Source: Thalassolituus alkanivorans
GTDB lineage: Bacteria > Pseudomonadota > Gammaproteobacteria > Pseudomonadales > Oceanobacteraceae
DNA length: 64,000 nucleotides
Assembly (NCBI RefSeq): GCF_020447205.1
Contig: NZ_JAJAEL010000039.1
Span: 265,500 to 329,499 of the forward strand
Direction of reading: 5' to 3'
The notes under the pieces are model-generated. The model saw only the letters and a list, made by a program, of their open reading frames with translations, was not told where the DNA came from and made no database searches. Positions within the stretch are counted from its first letter, which is position 1, and every line of letters starts with the position of its first letter. This document shows, piece after piece, positions 25,644 through 34,628 of the stretch. The position numbers and the translations under genes were made by a program.

Positions 25644-26141
25644 ATGAAGAATATTATCCGCATTCATTCTGGTGATGCTGCTGTTATTAAGTCAGACGAT
25701 TGGGTTATTGCAGAAGACGTTCATGACACGCCAGATCCCCATGACGTTTTCCCCATGGCAGTCTGGTTAGCGCGTGTTGAGCAGGGTGAGGAGGTAACGC
25801 CAGCAGTCTGGATTGGTGTTAATGATGATCCGATGGAATTACAGAGCGTGATTGATAAGCTCTCGTTTATCGGCGTTTTCTTCGAAGATTTCAAGGATGG
25901 ACGTGGCTACTCAACGGCGTATTTACTGCGAAAGCGGTTAAATTATCAGGGGGATTTACGGGCGTTTGGTGATGTATTGCGGGATCAGCTGAGCCTGATG
26001 CGTCAGTGTGGTTTCGACAGCTTTGCTATTAAAGAAGGCAAAGACCCGTACGATGCGATGAAAGGCCTCAAAGGACTTTCCGTTACTTACAGCAGCAGCG
26101 TGTCGCAACCTAACCCGCTTTATAAACGGGTTCGTCGATAG
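25644..26141 (+). CDS. DUF934 protein, sirohaem-reductase partner
   Basis: 165 residues from ATG 25644 with AGGAG just before. The sequence GVFFEDFKDGRGYSTAYLLR and YQGDLRAFGDVLRDQL are hallmarks of DUF934, which is found almost always next to CysI-type reductases; its biochemical role is not settled. It starts one base after the reductase stop, so the two are co-translated. No iron-sulfur or nucleotide-binding motif is evident. Confidence 0.87.
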   Translation: MKNIIRIHSGDAAVIKSDDWVIAEDVHDTPDPHDVFPMAVWLARVEQGEEVTPAVWIGVNDDPMELQSVIDKLSFIGVFFEDFKDGRGYSTAYLLRKRLNYQGDLRAFGDVLRDQLSLMRQCGFDSFAIKEGKDPYDAMKGLKGLSVTYSSSVSQPNPLYKRVRR

Positions 26142-26150
26142 ACTTAATCT

Positions 26151-27563
26151 TTAATGCCCAAGCAGCACGCTGAAAAGCTTTTTGACCGCGGCTTGCCTTT
26201 TTTCTGTTAAGGGATGGATATAACTTAAACGTAAAAAGTTTTTATATTGTCCCGAAGCTGAGAAAAGCGAGCCGGGTGTCATGATCACACCTTGCTCCAG
26301 TACCTTGTTGTAACTGTTTTGTGTGTTAATGGTTTCGTCTAATTCCACCCACATAGAAATTCCGCCCTGGGCGTGGGTGTAACGAATTTCATCATGCCAA
26401 TGGTTACTCAATAAGGTCATCAGTTCCCTTTGTTGCTGCTTCAGCGTATTAACCTGTTGAGCCAGATAGCGGCGGTAATGTCCCTCTTCCAAAAATGTCG
26501 CAAGCCCTTGCTGAGTGGATTCGCTGGAAGATAACTGGGTGACCAGTTTGAGCTGAGCGATTTTGTCGTGCCATTTTCCGCCAAACACCCAGCCAATCCT
26601 TAAATCCCTTGATAAGCTTTTTGAAAACGAGCTGCACAGAATAACCCGCCCGTCAGGATCGAATTTTTTTAGCGGTTCGGCCGTAAACGGCGGGAAGGAA
26701 AGATCGCCGTAAATGTCATCCTCTATAATGCAAAAATCTTTTTCTATCGCCAGATTGATCAATTTCTGGCGGGCTTTTTCTGGCATGCAGGCCCCGGTAG
26801 GGGTAGCGTAATTCGGGGATGTTATGCAGGCTTTTATCGGCCATTCGGTTATTTTTTCGGCTAAATCCTCAATGCTTAAACCCTCTGAAGGATCTGTGGC
26901 AACCTCGATAATTTTCAGCTTCAGCTGCTCCATGATCTGCAGAACACCATAAAACGCTGGTGATTCCACCGCTACGGTATCGCCCGGTGAGCATGTCGCC
27001 ATAAGCGAAATAAATAACGCATGCTGGCAGCCTCCGGTGATGCAAACCTGTGCTGGGTCCTGATTCAGACCGCGATGGCGGTAATGACTCACAATGGCGT
27101 CTTTCAAGCGCATGTCGCCGCTTGAATCATTGTAATAAAGAGCTTTCTGAGTCGGTCTGGAGCGTAAAGCTTTGCTCAAATGCCGGTTCAGTGTGATGAG
27201 GTGGCCGGCATCGTTGGCAGTGCCGGCGGTTGGCAAAATATCAAAAGCGGCACTGCGCGCCATGATGTCTCTTAAAATAGCCGGAACCGTTACGTCTCTG
27301 GGCGCCGCCGGAGGGTTAATGCGTTTTGGCGGCAGCCGATCATGGTGTGTCTCAGCTTTGACAAAGTAACCGGATTTTGGCTTGGAAAAGATCAGGCCTT
27401 CTGCTTCGAGCCTGTGTAAGGCGTGTAATACAGTGGCTTTGGAAAAGCCTAAGTTCTGGCACATTTCCCGGACGGAAGGAAGTTTTCCACTCGGTAAGAA
27501 ATGATTGGCTTGTATATCTTTCCGTAACAAGTGTTCCAGCTCTAGGTACTTAAACTGATTCAT
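26151..27563 (-). CDS. MocR-type regulator (GntR HTH fused to aminotransferase-like domain)
   Basis: 470 residues. An N-terminal GntR winged helix (LPSVREMCQNLGFSKATVLHALHRLEAEGLIF, residues about 27-58, given in part) is joined to a class I aminotransferase-like domain with the PLP lysine in SSFSKSLSRDLRIGW and YNDSSGDMRLKDAI. Such proteins bind PLP or its amino-acid adducts and regulate divergent genes. It converges on the reductase operon and diverges from cydAB, so either could be its target. Shared half-sites flank both. The effector is unknown; cysteine, taurine-like or PLP ligands are guesses. Confidence 0.88.
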   Translation of the reverse strand: MNQFKYLELEHLLRKDIQANHFLPSGKLPSVREMCQNLGFSKATVLHALHRLEAEGLIFSKPKSGYFVKAETHHDRLPPKRINPPAAPRDVTVPAILRDIMARSAAFDILPTAGTANDAGHLITLNRHLSKALRSRPTQKALYYNDSSGDMRLKDAIVSHYRHRGLNQDPAQVCITGGCQHALFISLMATCSPGDTVAVESPAFYGVLQIMEQLKLKIIEVATDPSEGLSIEDLAEKITEWPIKACITSPNYATPTGACMPEKARQKLINLAIEKDFCIIEDDIYGDLSFPPFTAEPLKKFDPDGRVILCSSFSKSLSRDLRIGWVFGGKWHDKIAQLKLVTQLSSSESTQQGLATFLEEGHYRRYLAQQVNTLKQQQRELMTLLSNHWHDEIRYTHAQGGISMWVELDETINTQNSYNKVLEQGVIMTPGSLFSASGQYKNFLRLSYIHPLTEKRQAAVKKLFSVLLGH

Positions 27564-27585
27564 GGCGACACCTTGATCAACAAAC

Positions 27586-27620
27586 TGTACCTATTCTAAA
27601 TTAGTTTATTGTGCCTGTTC
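27586..27620. promoter_or_regulatory. Direct-repeat operator candidate between mocR-type gene and cydA
   Basis: TGTACCTATTC (27586-27596) and TGTGCCTGTTC (27610-27620) are direct repeats 24 bases apart, matching at 9 of 11 positions. MocR-family regulators often bind direct repeats. It sits 23 bases from the mocR-type start. Confidence 0.55.
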
Positions 27621-27703
27621 TGTATTTTTTTTAGTCGTACACTCAACGCGGTTGTTATTTTTAGCTTCGGCTTTCTGGCCGTGCAGAAGGTAGGCAGGAC
27701 ACA

Positions 27704-29104
27704 ATGATTGATTTAAGTGCTGTTGATCTGGCGCGGATACAGTTCGCGTTCACCGTCTCTTTCCACATTATCTTTCCCGCGATAACGATTGGTCTGGCCA
27801 GTTATCTGGCTGTGTTAGAAGGCTTATGGCTGTATACCAGAAAGCCGGTCTATATAACTCTGTGCCGGTTCTGGATGAAGATCTTTGCCGTTAACTTCGC
27901 CATGGGGGTGGTTTCTGGCATTGTTATGGCGTATCAGTTTGGTACCAACTGGAGCCAGTTTTCTAACTTTGCGGGGGCGATTACAGGCCCGTTACTCAGC
28001 TATGAAGTGATGACGGCTTTCTTCCTTGAGGCTGGCTTCCTGGGGGTTATGTTGTTTGGCTGGAAAAAAGTTGGAGAGCGGCTGCATTTTGCCTCCACTA
28101 TTCTGGTTGCCATCGGCACCCTGATCTCAATGACCTGGATTCTGGCATCAAACAGCTGGATGCAAACCCCTCAGGGTTACGACATTGTTGATGGGCGTGT
28201 TGTGCCGCTGGACTGGTTCGAAATTATATTTAACCCCTCTTTTCCTTACCGTTTAGTGCATATGGGACTGGCTGCATTTTTGGCGACGGCGTTGTTGGTC
28301 GGTGCTTCCGGTGCGTGGCATTTGCTTAAAGGCTCCCATATTAACGTAGCGAAAAAAATGTTATCCATGGCGATGTGGATGCTGCTTATTTCTGCGCCAT
28401 TACAAGTGTTGGTTGGTGATCTGCATGGTCTGAATACCTTAGAGCATCAGCCAATCAAAGTGGCCGCAATGGAAGCTCATTGGCATGAAGCTAAGCCCGG
28501 TGAAGGTGTGCCGCTTGTTCTGTTCGCCTGGCCAGATATGGAGAAAGAACAAAACGATTTTTCGATAGAAATCCCCAATCTGGCCAGCCTGATTCTGACC
28601 CATTCTATGGATGGTTCTATTCCGCCATTAACTTCCGTTGCCCCGCAAGATCGCCCTAATGTGCCAGTCGTTTTTTTTAGTTTCCGAATCATGGTTGCGC
28701 TTGGCATGTTGATGATTGTGCTGGCGCTTGCTGCGTTGATTCTGCGTAAAACAGGCAAACTCTATGAGAAAAGATGGTTCCTGAATTTTTGTATTGCCAT
28801 GGGGCCATCCGGTCTGATCGCCATGCTGGCCGGTTGGTTTGTGACGGAAGCCGGTCGTCAGCCCTGGGTTGTATATGGTTTGCAGCGCACCGTGGATGCA
28901 GGGTCGCCCAATAGCGTTACTGCAATGAGTCTGTCTTTGCTGGCATTTGTAGTGGTGTATGTCTGTGTCTTTGGTGTGGGTGTGCGTTATATGTTGGCGC
29001 TGATTGCCAAAGGGCCGGCAGAAGACTACTCACTGGAGGATGACGAGCACCTGAATAAACGCCCGGCTCGTCCGCTATCCGCCGCAGATGGCGTAGAAAT
29101 TTAG
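27704..29104 (+). CDS. cydA: Cytochrome bd ubiquinol oxidase subunit I, short Q-loop (CioA-like)
   Basis: 466 residues, shorter than the about 520 of E. coli CydA, which fits the short Q-loop of CIO-type oxidases. Conserved haem regions include SFHIIFPAITIGLASYL (His ligand) near residue 20, EAGFLGVMLFGW near 107, and GWFVTEAGRQPWVVYGLQRT near 385. It is the haem-bearing catalytic subunit in the inner membrane that oxidises ubiquinol and reduces O2. bd oxidases resist cyanide and sulfide. The gene is divergent from a MocR-type regulator and followed by cydB and a tiny DUF2474 gene. Confidence 0.95.
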   Translation: MIDLSAVDLARIQFAFTVSFHIIFPAITIGLASYLAVLEGLWLYTRKPVYITLCRFWMKIFAVNFAMGVVSGIVMAYQFGTNWSQFSNFAGAITGPLLSYEVMTAFFLEAGFLGVMLFGWKKVGERLHFASTILVAIGTLISMTWILASNSWMQTPQGYDIVDGRVVPLDWFEIIFNPSFPYRLVHMGLAAFLATALLVGASGAWHLLKGSHINVAKKMLSMAMWMLLISAPLQVLVGDLHGLNTLEHQPIKVAAMEAHWHEAKPGEGVPLVLFAWPDMEKEQNDFSIEIPNLASLILTHSMDGSIPPLTSVAPQDRPNVPVVFFSFRIMVALGMLMIVLALAALILRKTGKLYEKRWFLNFCIAMGPSGLIAMLAGWFVTEAGRQPWVVYGLQRTVDAGSPNSVTAMSLSLLAFVVVYVCVFGVGVRYMLALIAKGPAEDYSLEDDEHLNKRPARPLSAADGVEI

Positions 29105-29115
29105 GAGACCCTGTC

Positions 29116-30123
29116 ATGCATTTTGATTTACCGACTATTTGGGCTTTTATTATCGGCTTTGGCCTGATGATGTATGTGATCCTGGATGGCTTTGATCTGG
29201 GGATTGGCTTGCTGTTTCCTTTTATTAAAGACAAGCGTGAACGGGATATTATGGTGAACTCGGTTGCCCCCGTGTGGGATGGTAACGAGACCTGGCTTGT
29301 GCTGGGTGGTGCTGGCTTATTGGCGGCTTTTCCGATGGCTTATTCTGTGATTTTGTCTGCCTTGTATGGGCCGATACTGCTCATGTTGTTTGGTTTGATT
29401 CTTCGTGGTGTGGCCTTTGAGTTTCGTTTTAAAGCCACAGAGTCTCATCGTCCGGTGTGGGATAAATTGTTCTTTGTTGGTTCTTTAATGGCAACCTTTT
29501 CTCAGGGTGTTGCTGTGGGGGCTGTGATTCTTGGTTTTCAGGTTGAAAATGGTGAATTTGCCGGTGGCGGACTGGATTGGTTGAGTCTGTTCAGTCTGTT
29601 CACAGGTTTCAGTTTGCTGTTTGCTTATGGGTTGCTGGGAGTTACCTGGCTGGTTATTAAAACAGAGCACGGTTTGCAGAAGAAAATGCGCGTACTTATT
29701 AAGCCATTAACGCTGCTGTTAGCGACCTGTATGTTTATTATCAGTATCTATACACCGATGGTTAACGAAAGCGTGCGGGATTTATGGTTTAACCTGTCAA
29801 ATATCGTGTATCTGGCACCCTTGCCCATTCTTACTGCTGCTTTTGCTTTTTTGCTGATGGGGGCTGCGCATTCCAAAGATGAGTGCCGGGCTTTTATGTG
29901 TGCTGTATGCATGCTGTTTCTTGGTTATCTGGGGCTGTGTGTCAGCCTTTGGCCAAACATTATTCCGCCCGGTATTACGATCTATCAGGCCGCGGCTCCG
30001 GCATCCAGTCTCCGGTTTACCCTGGTGGGCGTTGTGCTCATCGTTCCTGTGATTCTGATTTATACCTTTTGGTCTTACCGGGTATTCCGGGGAAAAGTCG
30101 TTGATACCGATGGTTATCATTAG
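29116..30123 (+). CDS. cydB: Cytochrome bd ubiquinol oxidase subunit II
   Basis: 335 residues, about eight to nine membrane segments. MYVILDGFDLGIGLLFPFI, NSVAPVWDGNETWLVLGGAGLLAAFPMAY and FRFKATESHRPVWDKLF are typical CydB signatures. Starts 11 bases after cydA with GGAGA before the ATG. It forms the bd complex with CydA. Confidence 0.95.
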   Translation: MHFDLPTIWAFIIGFGLMMYVILDGFDLGIGLLFPFIKDKRERDIMVNSVAPVWDGNETWLVLGGAGLLAAFPMAYSVILSALYGPILLMLFGLILRGVAFEFRFKATESHRPVWDKLFFVGSLMATFSQGVAVGAVILGFQVENGEFAGGGLDWLSLFSLFTGFSLLFAYGLLGVTWLVIKTEHGLQKKMRVLIKPLTLLLATCMFIISIYTPMVNESVRDLWFNLSNIVYLAPLPILTAAFAFLLMGAAHSKDECRAFMCAVCMLFLGYLGLCVSLWPNIIPPGITIYQAAAPASSLRFTLVGVVLIVPVILIYTFWSYRVFRGKVVDTDGYH

Positions 30124-30215
30124 GCCCTAACAGGCCCTGGAAAAAGGCTGCAACGGGGCAAGCATTTACCGGGCGCTTATCTCTGCTGTAAAACGTAAAT
30201 CCGGAGGAACAGGGG

Positions 30216-30341
30216 ATGAAAAAAAGTCTTCATCAATGGAAGTGGCTCTTAATCTATTGGGCCCTCGGTGTCGGGGCGCTTTTCGTGGTCGCGACGGTTA
30301 TACGTTTTGTCATGACCCTGGCCGGAATGGAATCCGGATAA
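30216..30341 (+). CDS. DUF2474 small membrane peptide of the bd oxidase operon
   Basis: 41 residues, too short for usual gene finders. GGAGG and GGGG precede the ATG at 30216. A basic, Trp-rich N-terminus (MKKSLHQWKWLLIYW) leads into one membrane helix (ALGVGALFVVATVIRFVM). It matches the DUF2474 type of peptides found after CIO-type cydB genes, analogous to CydX/CydH subunits that stabilise the complex. It lies 92 bases after cydB. Confidence 0.82.
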   Translation: MKKSLHQWKWLLIYWALGVGALFVVATVIRFVMTLAGMESG

Positions 30342-30424
30342 CTAAATCAGGATGACTAAATCCGGATAAAACGGTCATTTCTGTTGGCAATGTTGTCTTG
30401 AATATGACCCTCCAGAGCAGGTTT

Positions 30425-31381
30425 TTAATGCCCGTATCGGGTTGTTGTTTTTGGCAGGCGCAACTGAGCGACGATCACGGCCAGAGCTATGCCGCCGAGC
30501 ACGTCGGCACCGTAGTGGTAACGCAGATACAGGGTAGACAGGGTAATGCTCAGGGTCATCAGCAACACCAGAACGCGCAATGGCCAGGAATACCAGCGCC
30601 AGCAGACCAGCAGTGTTACCCAGGGCACGGCGGTATGCAGACTGGGAAAGCAGTCGTAGGCATAACGGAAGCTGTTTACCGCGTCATAGACCAGACCATC
30701 CTGGGTACCAAGGCTGACACTGAACGCGCTTTCCAGCCACTGACCGGGGCCGATGACCGGCACCAGCAGATACAGCAACCAGCCAATAACCAGGGTGTAA
30801 ATAATTCCCTGACGCACATGAATAAACGCCGCTGGGTGTTCTGCCCGGCAATAAAACAGCCACAGTAACGAGCCGATGGGTACGGCGTAATAAAAGTGCA
30901 GGTAGGCGCTTTCCATCAGCAGGGTCATGGCCGGGCTGACCCAGTGCTGAATCAGCAGCGGCAGCGGCTGACCGAACAGTGCTGTATCAAAGGCAATCAT
31001 TTGCGGGTCCATCAGTTCAATGCCCAGGGCATCAATGGCCAGCTCCAGCCGTAACAGCCGCATCAGCAGATAACCCAGCAGCATAGCCGGTACAGGCCAC
31101 AGTTCGCGCAGCAGCCATTCATAACGCGGGCTTAAGGTATGGCGTGCCAGTGCCAGACGGGTAAGAACAATCAGCAGGAAAAATATACCGGCACCGGTAA
31201 GCGCCGCTTTATTTTCACCGGGCAGCCACTGGCGGATATCACCAAACAGCAGGGCAAACAGCAGAATGCCGGCGGGAAACAGCAGGGTCAGCTGTTTATC
31301 CAGTGGCCACTGGCGCATAGAGTCAGGCATCTGCTGCAGGGAATACGACCAGCTACGCGGCTTGAATTCATGGGATATCAT
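30425..31381 (-). CDS. PAP2-superfamily membrane phosphatase/transferase (Aur1/Ipt1-like)
   Basis: 318 residues with six or more hydrophobic segments. The PAP2 motifs are CFPSLHTAVPWVTLL (PSxHT) and LRYHYGADVLGGIALA (SRxxxxxHxxxD-like, here RYHYGAD). SFRYAYDCFPSLHTAVP resembles inositol-phosphotransferase-type PAP2 proteins. It likely acts on a lipid phosphate or transfers a head group at the inner membrane. It stands alone, converging on the bd oxidase operon. Confidence 0.82.
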   Translation of the reverse strand: MISHEFKPRSWSYSLQQMPDSMRQWPLDKQLTLLFPAGILLFALLFGDIRQWLPGENKAALTGAGIFFLLIVLTRLALARHTLSPRYEWLLRELWPVPAMLLGYLLMRLLRLELAIDALGIELMDPQMIAFDTALFGQPLPLLIQHWVSPAMTLLMESAYLHFYYAVPIGSLLWLFYCRAEHPAAFIHVRQGIIYTLVIGWLLYLLVPVIGPGQWLESAFSVSLGTQDGLVYDAVNSFRYAYDCFPSLHTAVPWVTLLVCWRWYSWPLRVLVLLMTLSITLSTLYLRYHYGADVLGGIALAVIVAQLRLPKTTTRYGH

Positions 31382-31534
31382 GGTTCTGTACAGCTTATTG
31401 TTTTTGTTGTTATCAGAAGCAGCCAGTTTACTGTTTTATGACAGTGTCCGGGAGGGAGAAAACGGCCGTGATTTGTCAGGAACTGGCCGTTCCGTACAGG
31501 CCAAAGCCAGAACCTGTACGGTTGCCGGTGCCGC

Positions 31535-32134
31535 TCAGGAAGGCTGGGCAGCAACAATATCCGGACGCTTGGTCTGAATAAACTTCACCAGCATGCCGAA
31601 TTCCAGCAGGCACTGTTCCGGAAATTCATCACGGAATTCCTGAATATTAAAAATCTCCAGCTGGCCGTCCGGTGATTTGGCCGACTGACTCAGATCGGTT
31701 ACGGCCGGTGCATCACGATGCAGCAGGAAGGGAATGGCAAACAGGTAAAAACCATCCAGATTCAGGTCGTAGCGCGCCAGCATTTCCGCAGGCCAGTTCA
31801 CATGGCTGTGAAAAGTGCCGGCAAGAAATTCGGCCGGCACCTGAATAGCGCTCTGGCCTTCGGCAACGGCGGTTAACGCCTGCGGATCACGGGTGGCGAG
31901 CAGGGCATAGAGTGCCAGCCAGGGGGTGGTGCCTTTTTCATTAATCAAATACTGCGGGTCAATGGCACGCGGGCAGGAGATAGCCGCTGGTGCGTTCACC
32001 ATACCGAGCAGTGCCTGCATCTGTTCGTTGCTGAGGCTGATGTCCTGCGGCGGCACACGGCTGATGCCGGTAAAGTACAGGTGGCGCCATTCGCTGGCGC
32101 TGTGGCCGGTGTTTTTCTTTTCTTGATCGCTCAT
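31535..32134 (-). CDS. Hypothetical protein, unrecognised
   Basis: 199 residues, soluble, no signal peptide or membrane segment. It has acidic and aromatic stretches (EWRHLYFTGISRVPPQDISL; LARYDLNLDGFYLFAIPFLLHRD) but no catalytic motif I recognise. Codon use and composition are like neighbouring genes, so it is probably real. It is not close enough to another gene for operon inference. Confidence 0.65.
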   Translation of the reverse strand: MSDQEKKNTGHSASEWRHLYFTGISRVPPQDISLSNEQMQALLGMVNAPAAISCPRAIDPQYLINEKGTTPWLALYALLATRDPQALTAVAEGQSAIQVPAEFLAGTFHSHVNWPAEMLARYDLNLDGFYLFAIPFLLHRDAPAVTDLSQSAKSPDGQLEIFNIQEFRDEFPEQCLLEFGMLVKFIQTKRPDIVAAQPS

Positions 32135-32826
32135 TCGGTATCCATTAGCCCGCTATTCTGCACGGGGCTTTTTCAGGTCTGCTTTTTCAGAGTCTGTCAT
32201 GCTAACCGCGGGGCAGGGTGGTGGGAAGACAAAGCAGTGGGGGTACAGAGAGAAAACAGGGAAAAGGAAAAGATAAGAAAAAGGGAATAAGAAAAAACAG
32301 GCGCAGCGGACGGGGTGTACAGACCGGAAACGCTGCGCCTGTCAAAGCGTGGAAACGTTAAGTTGTGCCGGGAGTTACTGACTGACAGCCGCCGCTCTGA
32401 TCAGACGACAGCACCACAAACACTCCTGTAAACCCGGCGGACGGCAGTTTGCCACCCTCATAGCGCACTGCCGAACACAGGCTGTCAGAATATGCCCTGG
32501 CGGTTATTTTGTCGCTGCGACAGGTTGTCGCAGGATGCGTTTATGGCCATAGGTCGGCAATCGGGTCGGCAATCGGGTCGGCAATCGGGTCGGCAATCGG
32601 GTAATCAATAAAGAAACCTGTTCATGCGGGGCTGGTAGTTTTACCCTTCAGGTGAAACGCTATCTCCCGGCTATGGATCTTTTCACCACGCATGTATTTG
32701 CCGGTTCTAAGGTCCTGAGAAGGGAGCACATTATTGATAGCAGCCCCGTGGGTGAGGTGCTCCTGCCATTAACGGGCAGGGGGAGCCGTCATCCGGCGCG
32801 CCTGAAATGCATCATGGAGGAAACCG
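32135..32826. other. Gene-poor intergenic stretch with hairpin and tandem repeat
   Basis: About 690 bases with no supported gene. It contains a 10-bp inverted repeat (AGGCGCAGCG near 32299-32308 with CGCTGCGCCT near 32331-32341) without a T tract, and the 12-bp tandem repeat at 32555-32602. Open frames across it lack recognisable features. Confidence 0.5.
32555..32602. repeat. 12-bp tandem repeat, four copies
   Basis: CGGCAATCGGGT is repeated exactly four times, preceded by a partial GGT. There is no spacer variation, so it is a simple microsatellite-like array and not CRISPR. It lies about 225 bases before the lipoprotein gene. Confidence 0.92.
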
Positions 32827-33306
32827 GTGTCCGCATATCCGATAAAAACCGTTGTTCTGATGAGTTTGTATATCGTGCTGGCAGGCTGTGCTTCAGTACC
32901 GCAGGGCGCGCTTGAACAGCATATTGGTTGGTTGCACGGGAATTGTCTGGCAATTAAAAATCCGGATATCGGGGTTTCTGAAAAAATCAGACTGGTCAGT
33001 TTCGATCAGAAACCGGTATACCGCACCGTACTTATCACTGGCCGAACCAATTCCGCCGATGGCTGCCATGCGTTGAGCGATGATCGGCGCCAGGTGAACC
33101 TTAGCGCCGGTTATTATTTTTATCGGATTGATGGCGAGCCTTCAGATAATTTTGCACTTGGCTTCGCTGATCTCGACCCCACAGATTTTACGCTGGCGTA
33201 CTGTATGACAAGCGAAGGTATTGTGTTTAGTGCCCATTCGCCGGGTGGTCAGGCCTGGGATGGTTATTATTATCTCGGTTATGAATCATCAGCCACCTGC
33301 GAGTGA
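32827..33306 (+). CDS. Putative lipoprotein of unknown function
   Basis: 159 residues from a GTG at 32827 that follows GGAGG. A hydrophobic signal (TVVLMSLYIVLAGC) ends in a lipobox LAGC, so the mature protein should be anchored by its Cys at about residue 21. The rest is a small beta-rich domain with several Cys (HGNCLAIK, DGCHALSD, LAYCMTS, SATCE) that may form disulfides. No family recognised. Confidence 0.72.
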   Translation: MSAYPIKTVVLMSLYIVLAGCASVPQGALEQHIGWLHGNCLAIKNPDIGVSEKIRLVSFDQKPVYRTVLITGRTNSADGCHALSDDRRQVNLSAGYYFYRIDGEPSDNFALGFADLDPTDFTLAYCMTSEGIVFSAHSPGGQAWDGYYYLGYESSATCE

Positions 33307-33330
33307 AAACCTGACAATTGCGTTCGCCGA

Positions 33331-33360
33331 CAGGAGCGGTGAGTACCACCGCACCTGTTT
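33331..33360. terminator. Probable bidirectional terminator
   Basis: Inverted repeat CAGGAGCGGTG (33331-33341) with CACCGCACCTG (33347-33357), one mismatch, followed by TTT on the plus strand. It lies between the convergent lipoprotein and PPOX-type genes. Confidence 0.55.
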
Positions 33361-33388
33361 CAGCTGATCTGCGTATTATGTTTAGCCT

Positions 33389-34435
33389 TCAGTACAGATT
33401 TTTCAGATCGTGTTTTACCACCTGATCGACCACCAGATGGGTGGCCTTACCCATTAATCCCTCGCCGCTCATATGCGCCGATAGTGCTTTGGCAAAAGGC
33501 GTCAGCTGTTTGGCCTCTACCCGGTGCTCCGGGTTAAATACGCCGGCGTCGTTCAGGGCACTGGCGCTGGTAAAGCGGATGGCCTGTGGCTCAATCAGTA
33601 ACCCCAGCTTCGGCACTTTATCGCCAATGGCACAGGCGGCGAGTAACTGCGGTTCGGTTGTCAGCTGCGCACTGCCGCAGATATGCAGCAGTTGCGGCTG
33701 GCCGGGAATCAGCAACAGCAACTCCAGTGCCGGGTTCTGCAGCAGGTTGCGCAGGCTGAGCGCCACTTTATTGCCCGGCCGCTCCGCCATAAATAAACGT
33801 CCATCGGGCAGCATACGGATGACACCGGTTTCGTCACCGCGTGGTGAAACGGAGGTGATGCCCTGGGCGTCGCAGGTTTTCAGCAACAGATACATTGCCT
33901 GCTGCAGGTACTCTTTTCGGTCGCTTAGCACGGTGCTGTCGGTCAGTACCGCAGCGCTGTGTTCTGTCTCGTTGTCCCACAGACCGGAGCGCACAGCAGC
34001 GCGCGCGCAGTGCAGATAGGCGCTTTTAATCTGAAGTTGCCAGTGTCCCTGTGGTAACTGCCGGCTCAGACGACCGTTGACCCGCAGGGCATGGCCGACG
34101 CCCGGAATCAGAAAATACAGGCTGCTGTTCTGGCCGCTGTGGCCATGATTTGCTTGCCTGTCTGCTTGCTTGTCCGTTTGCAGGTCTGGCTGCTCGTCCG
34201 CTTCGGGCAGGCTGAAGCGCACGCTGTTAGCGGTAACATCCAGCTGGCAGTGGCTAAGGCTTACGGGTTGTAATGCCGGTGTACCGCTTTCGCTGGCGAC
34301 TATCATCACCCGGGCGTGGTTAATCACCTCAAAGCAATAAGCATCGAGTTGCGTCTGTACGCGCTTTTCCAGCAGCGCTGGTGGTGCAGAAATAAGTTGC
34401 CGCAAGTGCCGTTCGTTCTGAATGCGGTGCTGCAT
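33389..34435 (-). CDS. Pyridoxamine 5'-phosphate oxidase-like FMN-binding protein
   Basis: 348 residues. The stretch TSVSPRGDETGVIRMLPDGR (about 196-215) followed by LFMAERPGNKVALSLRNLLQNPALELLLLIPG is the core of PPOX-family split-barrel flavoproteins. The N-terminal 100 residues are divergent and include an odd Gln/Asp-rich segment (LQTDKQADRQANHGH). Members reduce or bind small molecules with FMN or F420; function here is unknown. It is divergent from the AraC-family gene at 34629. Confidence 0.75.
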   Translation of the reverse strand: MQHRIQNERHLRQLISAPPALLEKRVQTQLDAYCFEVINHARVMIVASESGTPALQPVSLSHCQLDVTANSVRFSLPEADEQPDLQTDKQADRQANHGHSGQNSSLYFLIPGVGHALRVNGRLSRQLPQGHWQLQIKSAYLHCARAAVRSGLWDNETEHSAAVLTDSTVLSDRKEYLQQAMYLLLKTCDAQGITSVSPRGDETGVIRMLPDGRLFMAERPGNKVALSLRNLLQNPALELLLLIPGQPQLLHICGSAQLTTEPQLLAACAIGDKVPKLGLLIEPQAIRFTSASALNDAGVFNPEHRVEAKQLTPFAKALSAHMSGEGLMGKATHLVVDQVVKHDLKNLY

Positions 34436-34628
34436 AAAATTCTCCTGCAGAGCTCTGGGTTATTCGTAGGTCTCTTTATCCTAATCCGCTTGCGAGTGGC
34501 AGCTCAGGCAGCTGGTTGCAGAGTTATGGAATCTGGTTGCAGACAGGGTACTTTTGCCTGGCTTTCGGGCATTCTTGGCAGTATGAAGTGCATTGACAGA
34601 AGGGTGTTAAGTTGTTGGTTGAGTGGTT

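Noticed and set aside
32299-32341. Terminator after the gene at 31535-32134 or before the lipoprotein gene
   Set aside because: The 10-bp inverted repeat has a long loop, no T tract, and lies upstream of the minus-strand gene.
32555-32602. CRISPR array
   Set aside because: The units are 12 bases, directly adjacent and identical, with no spacers.
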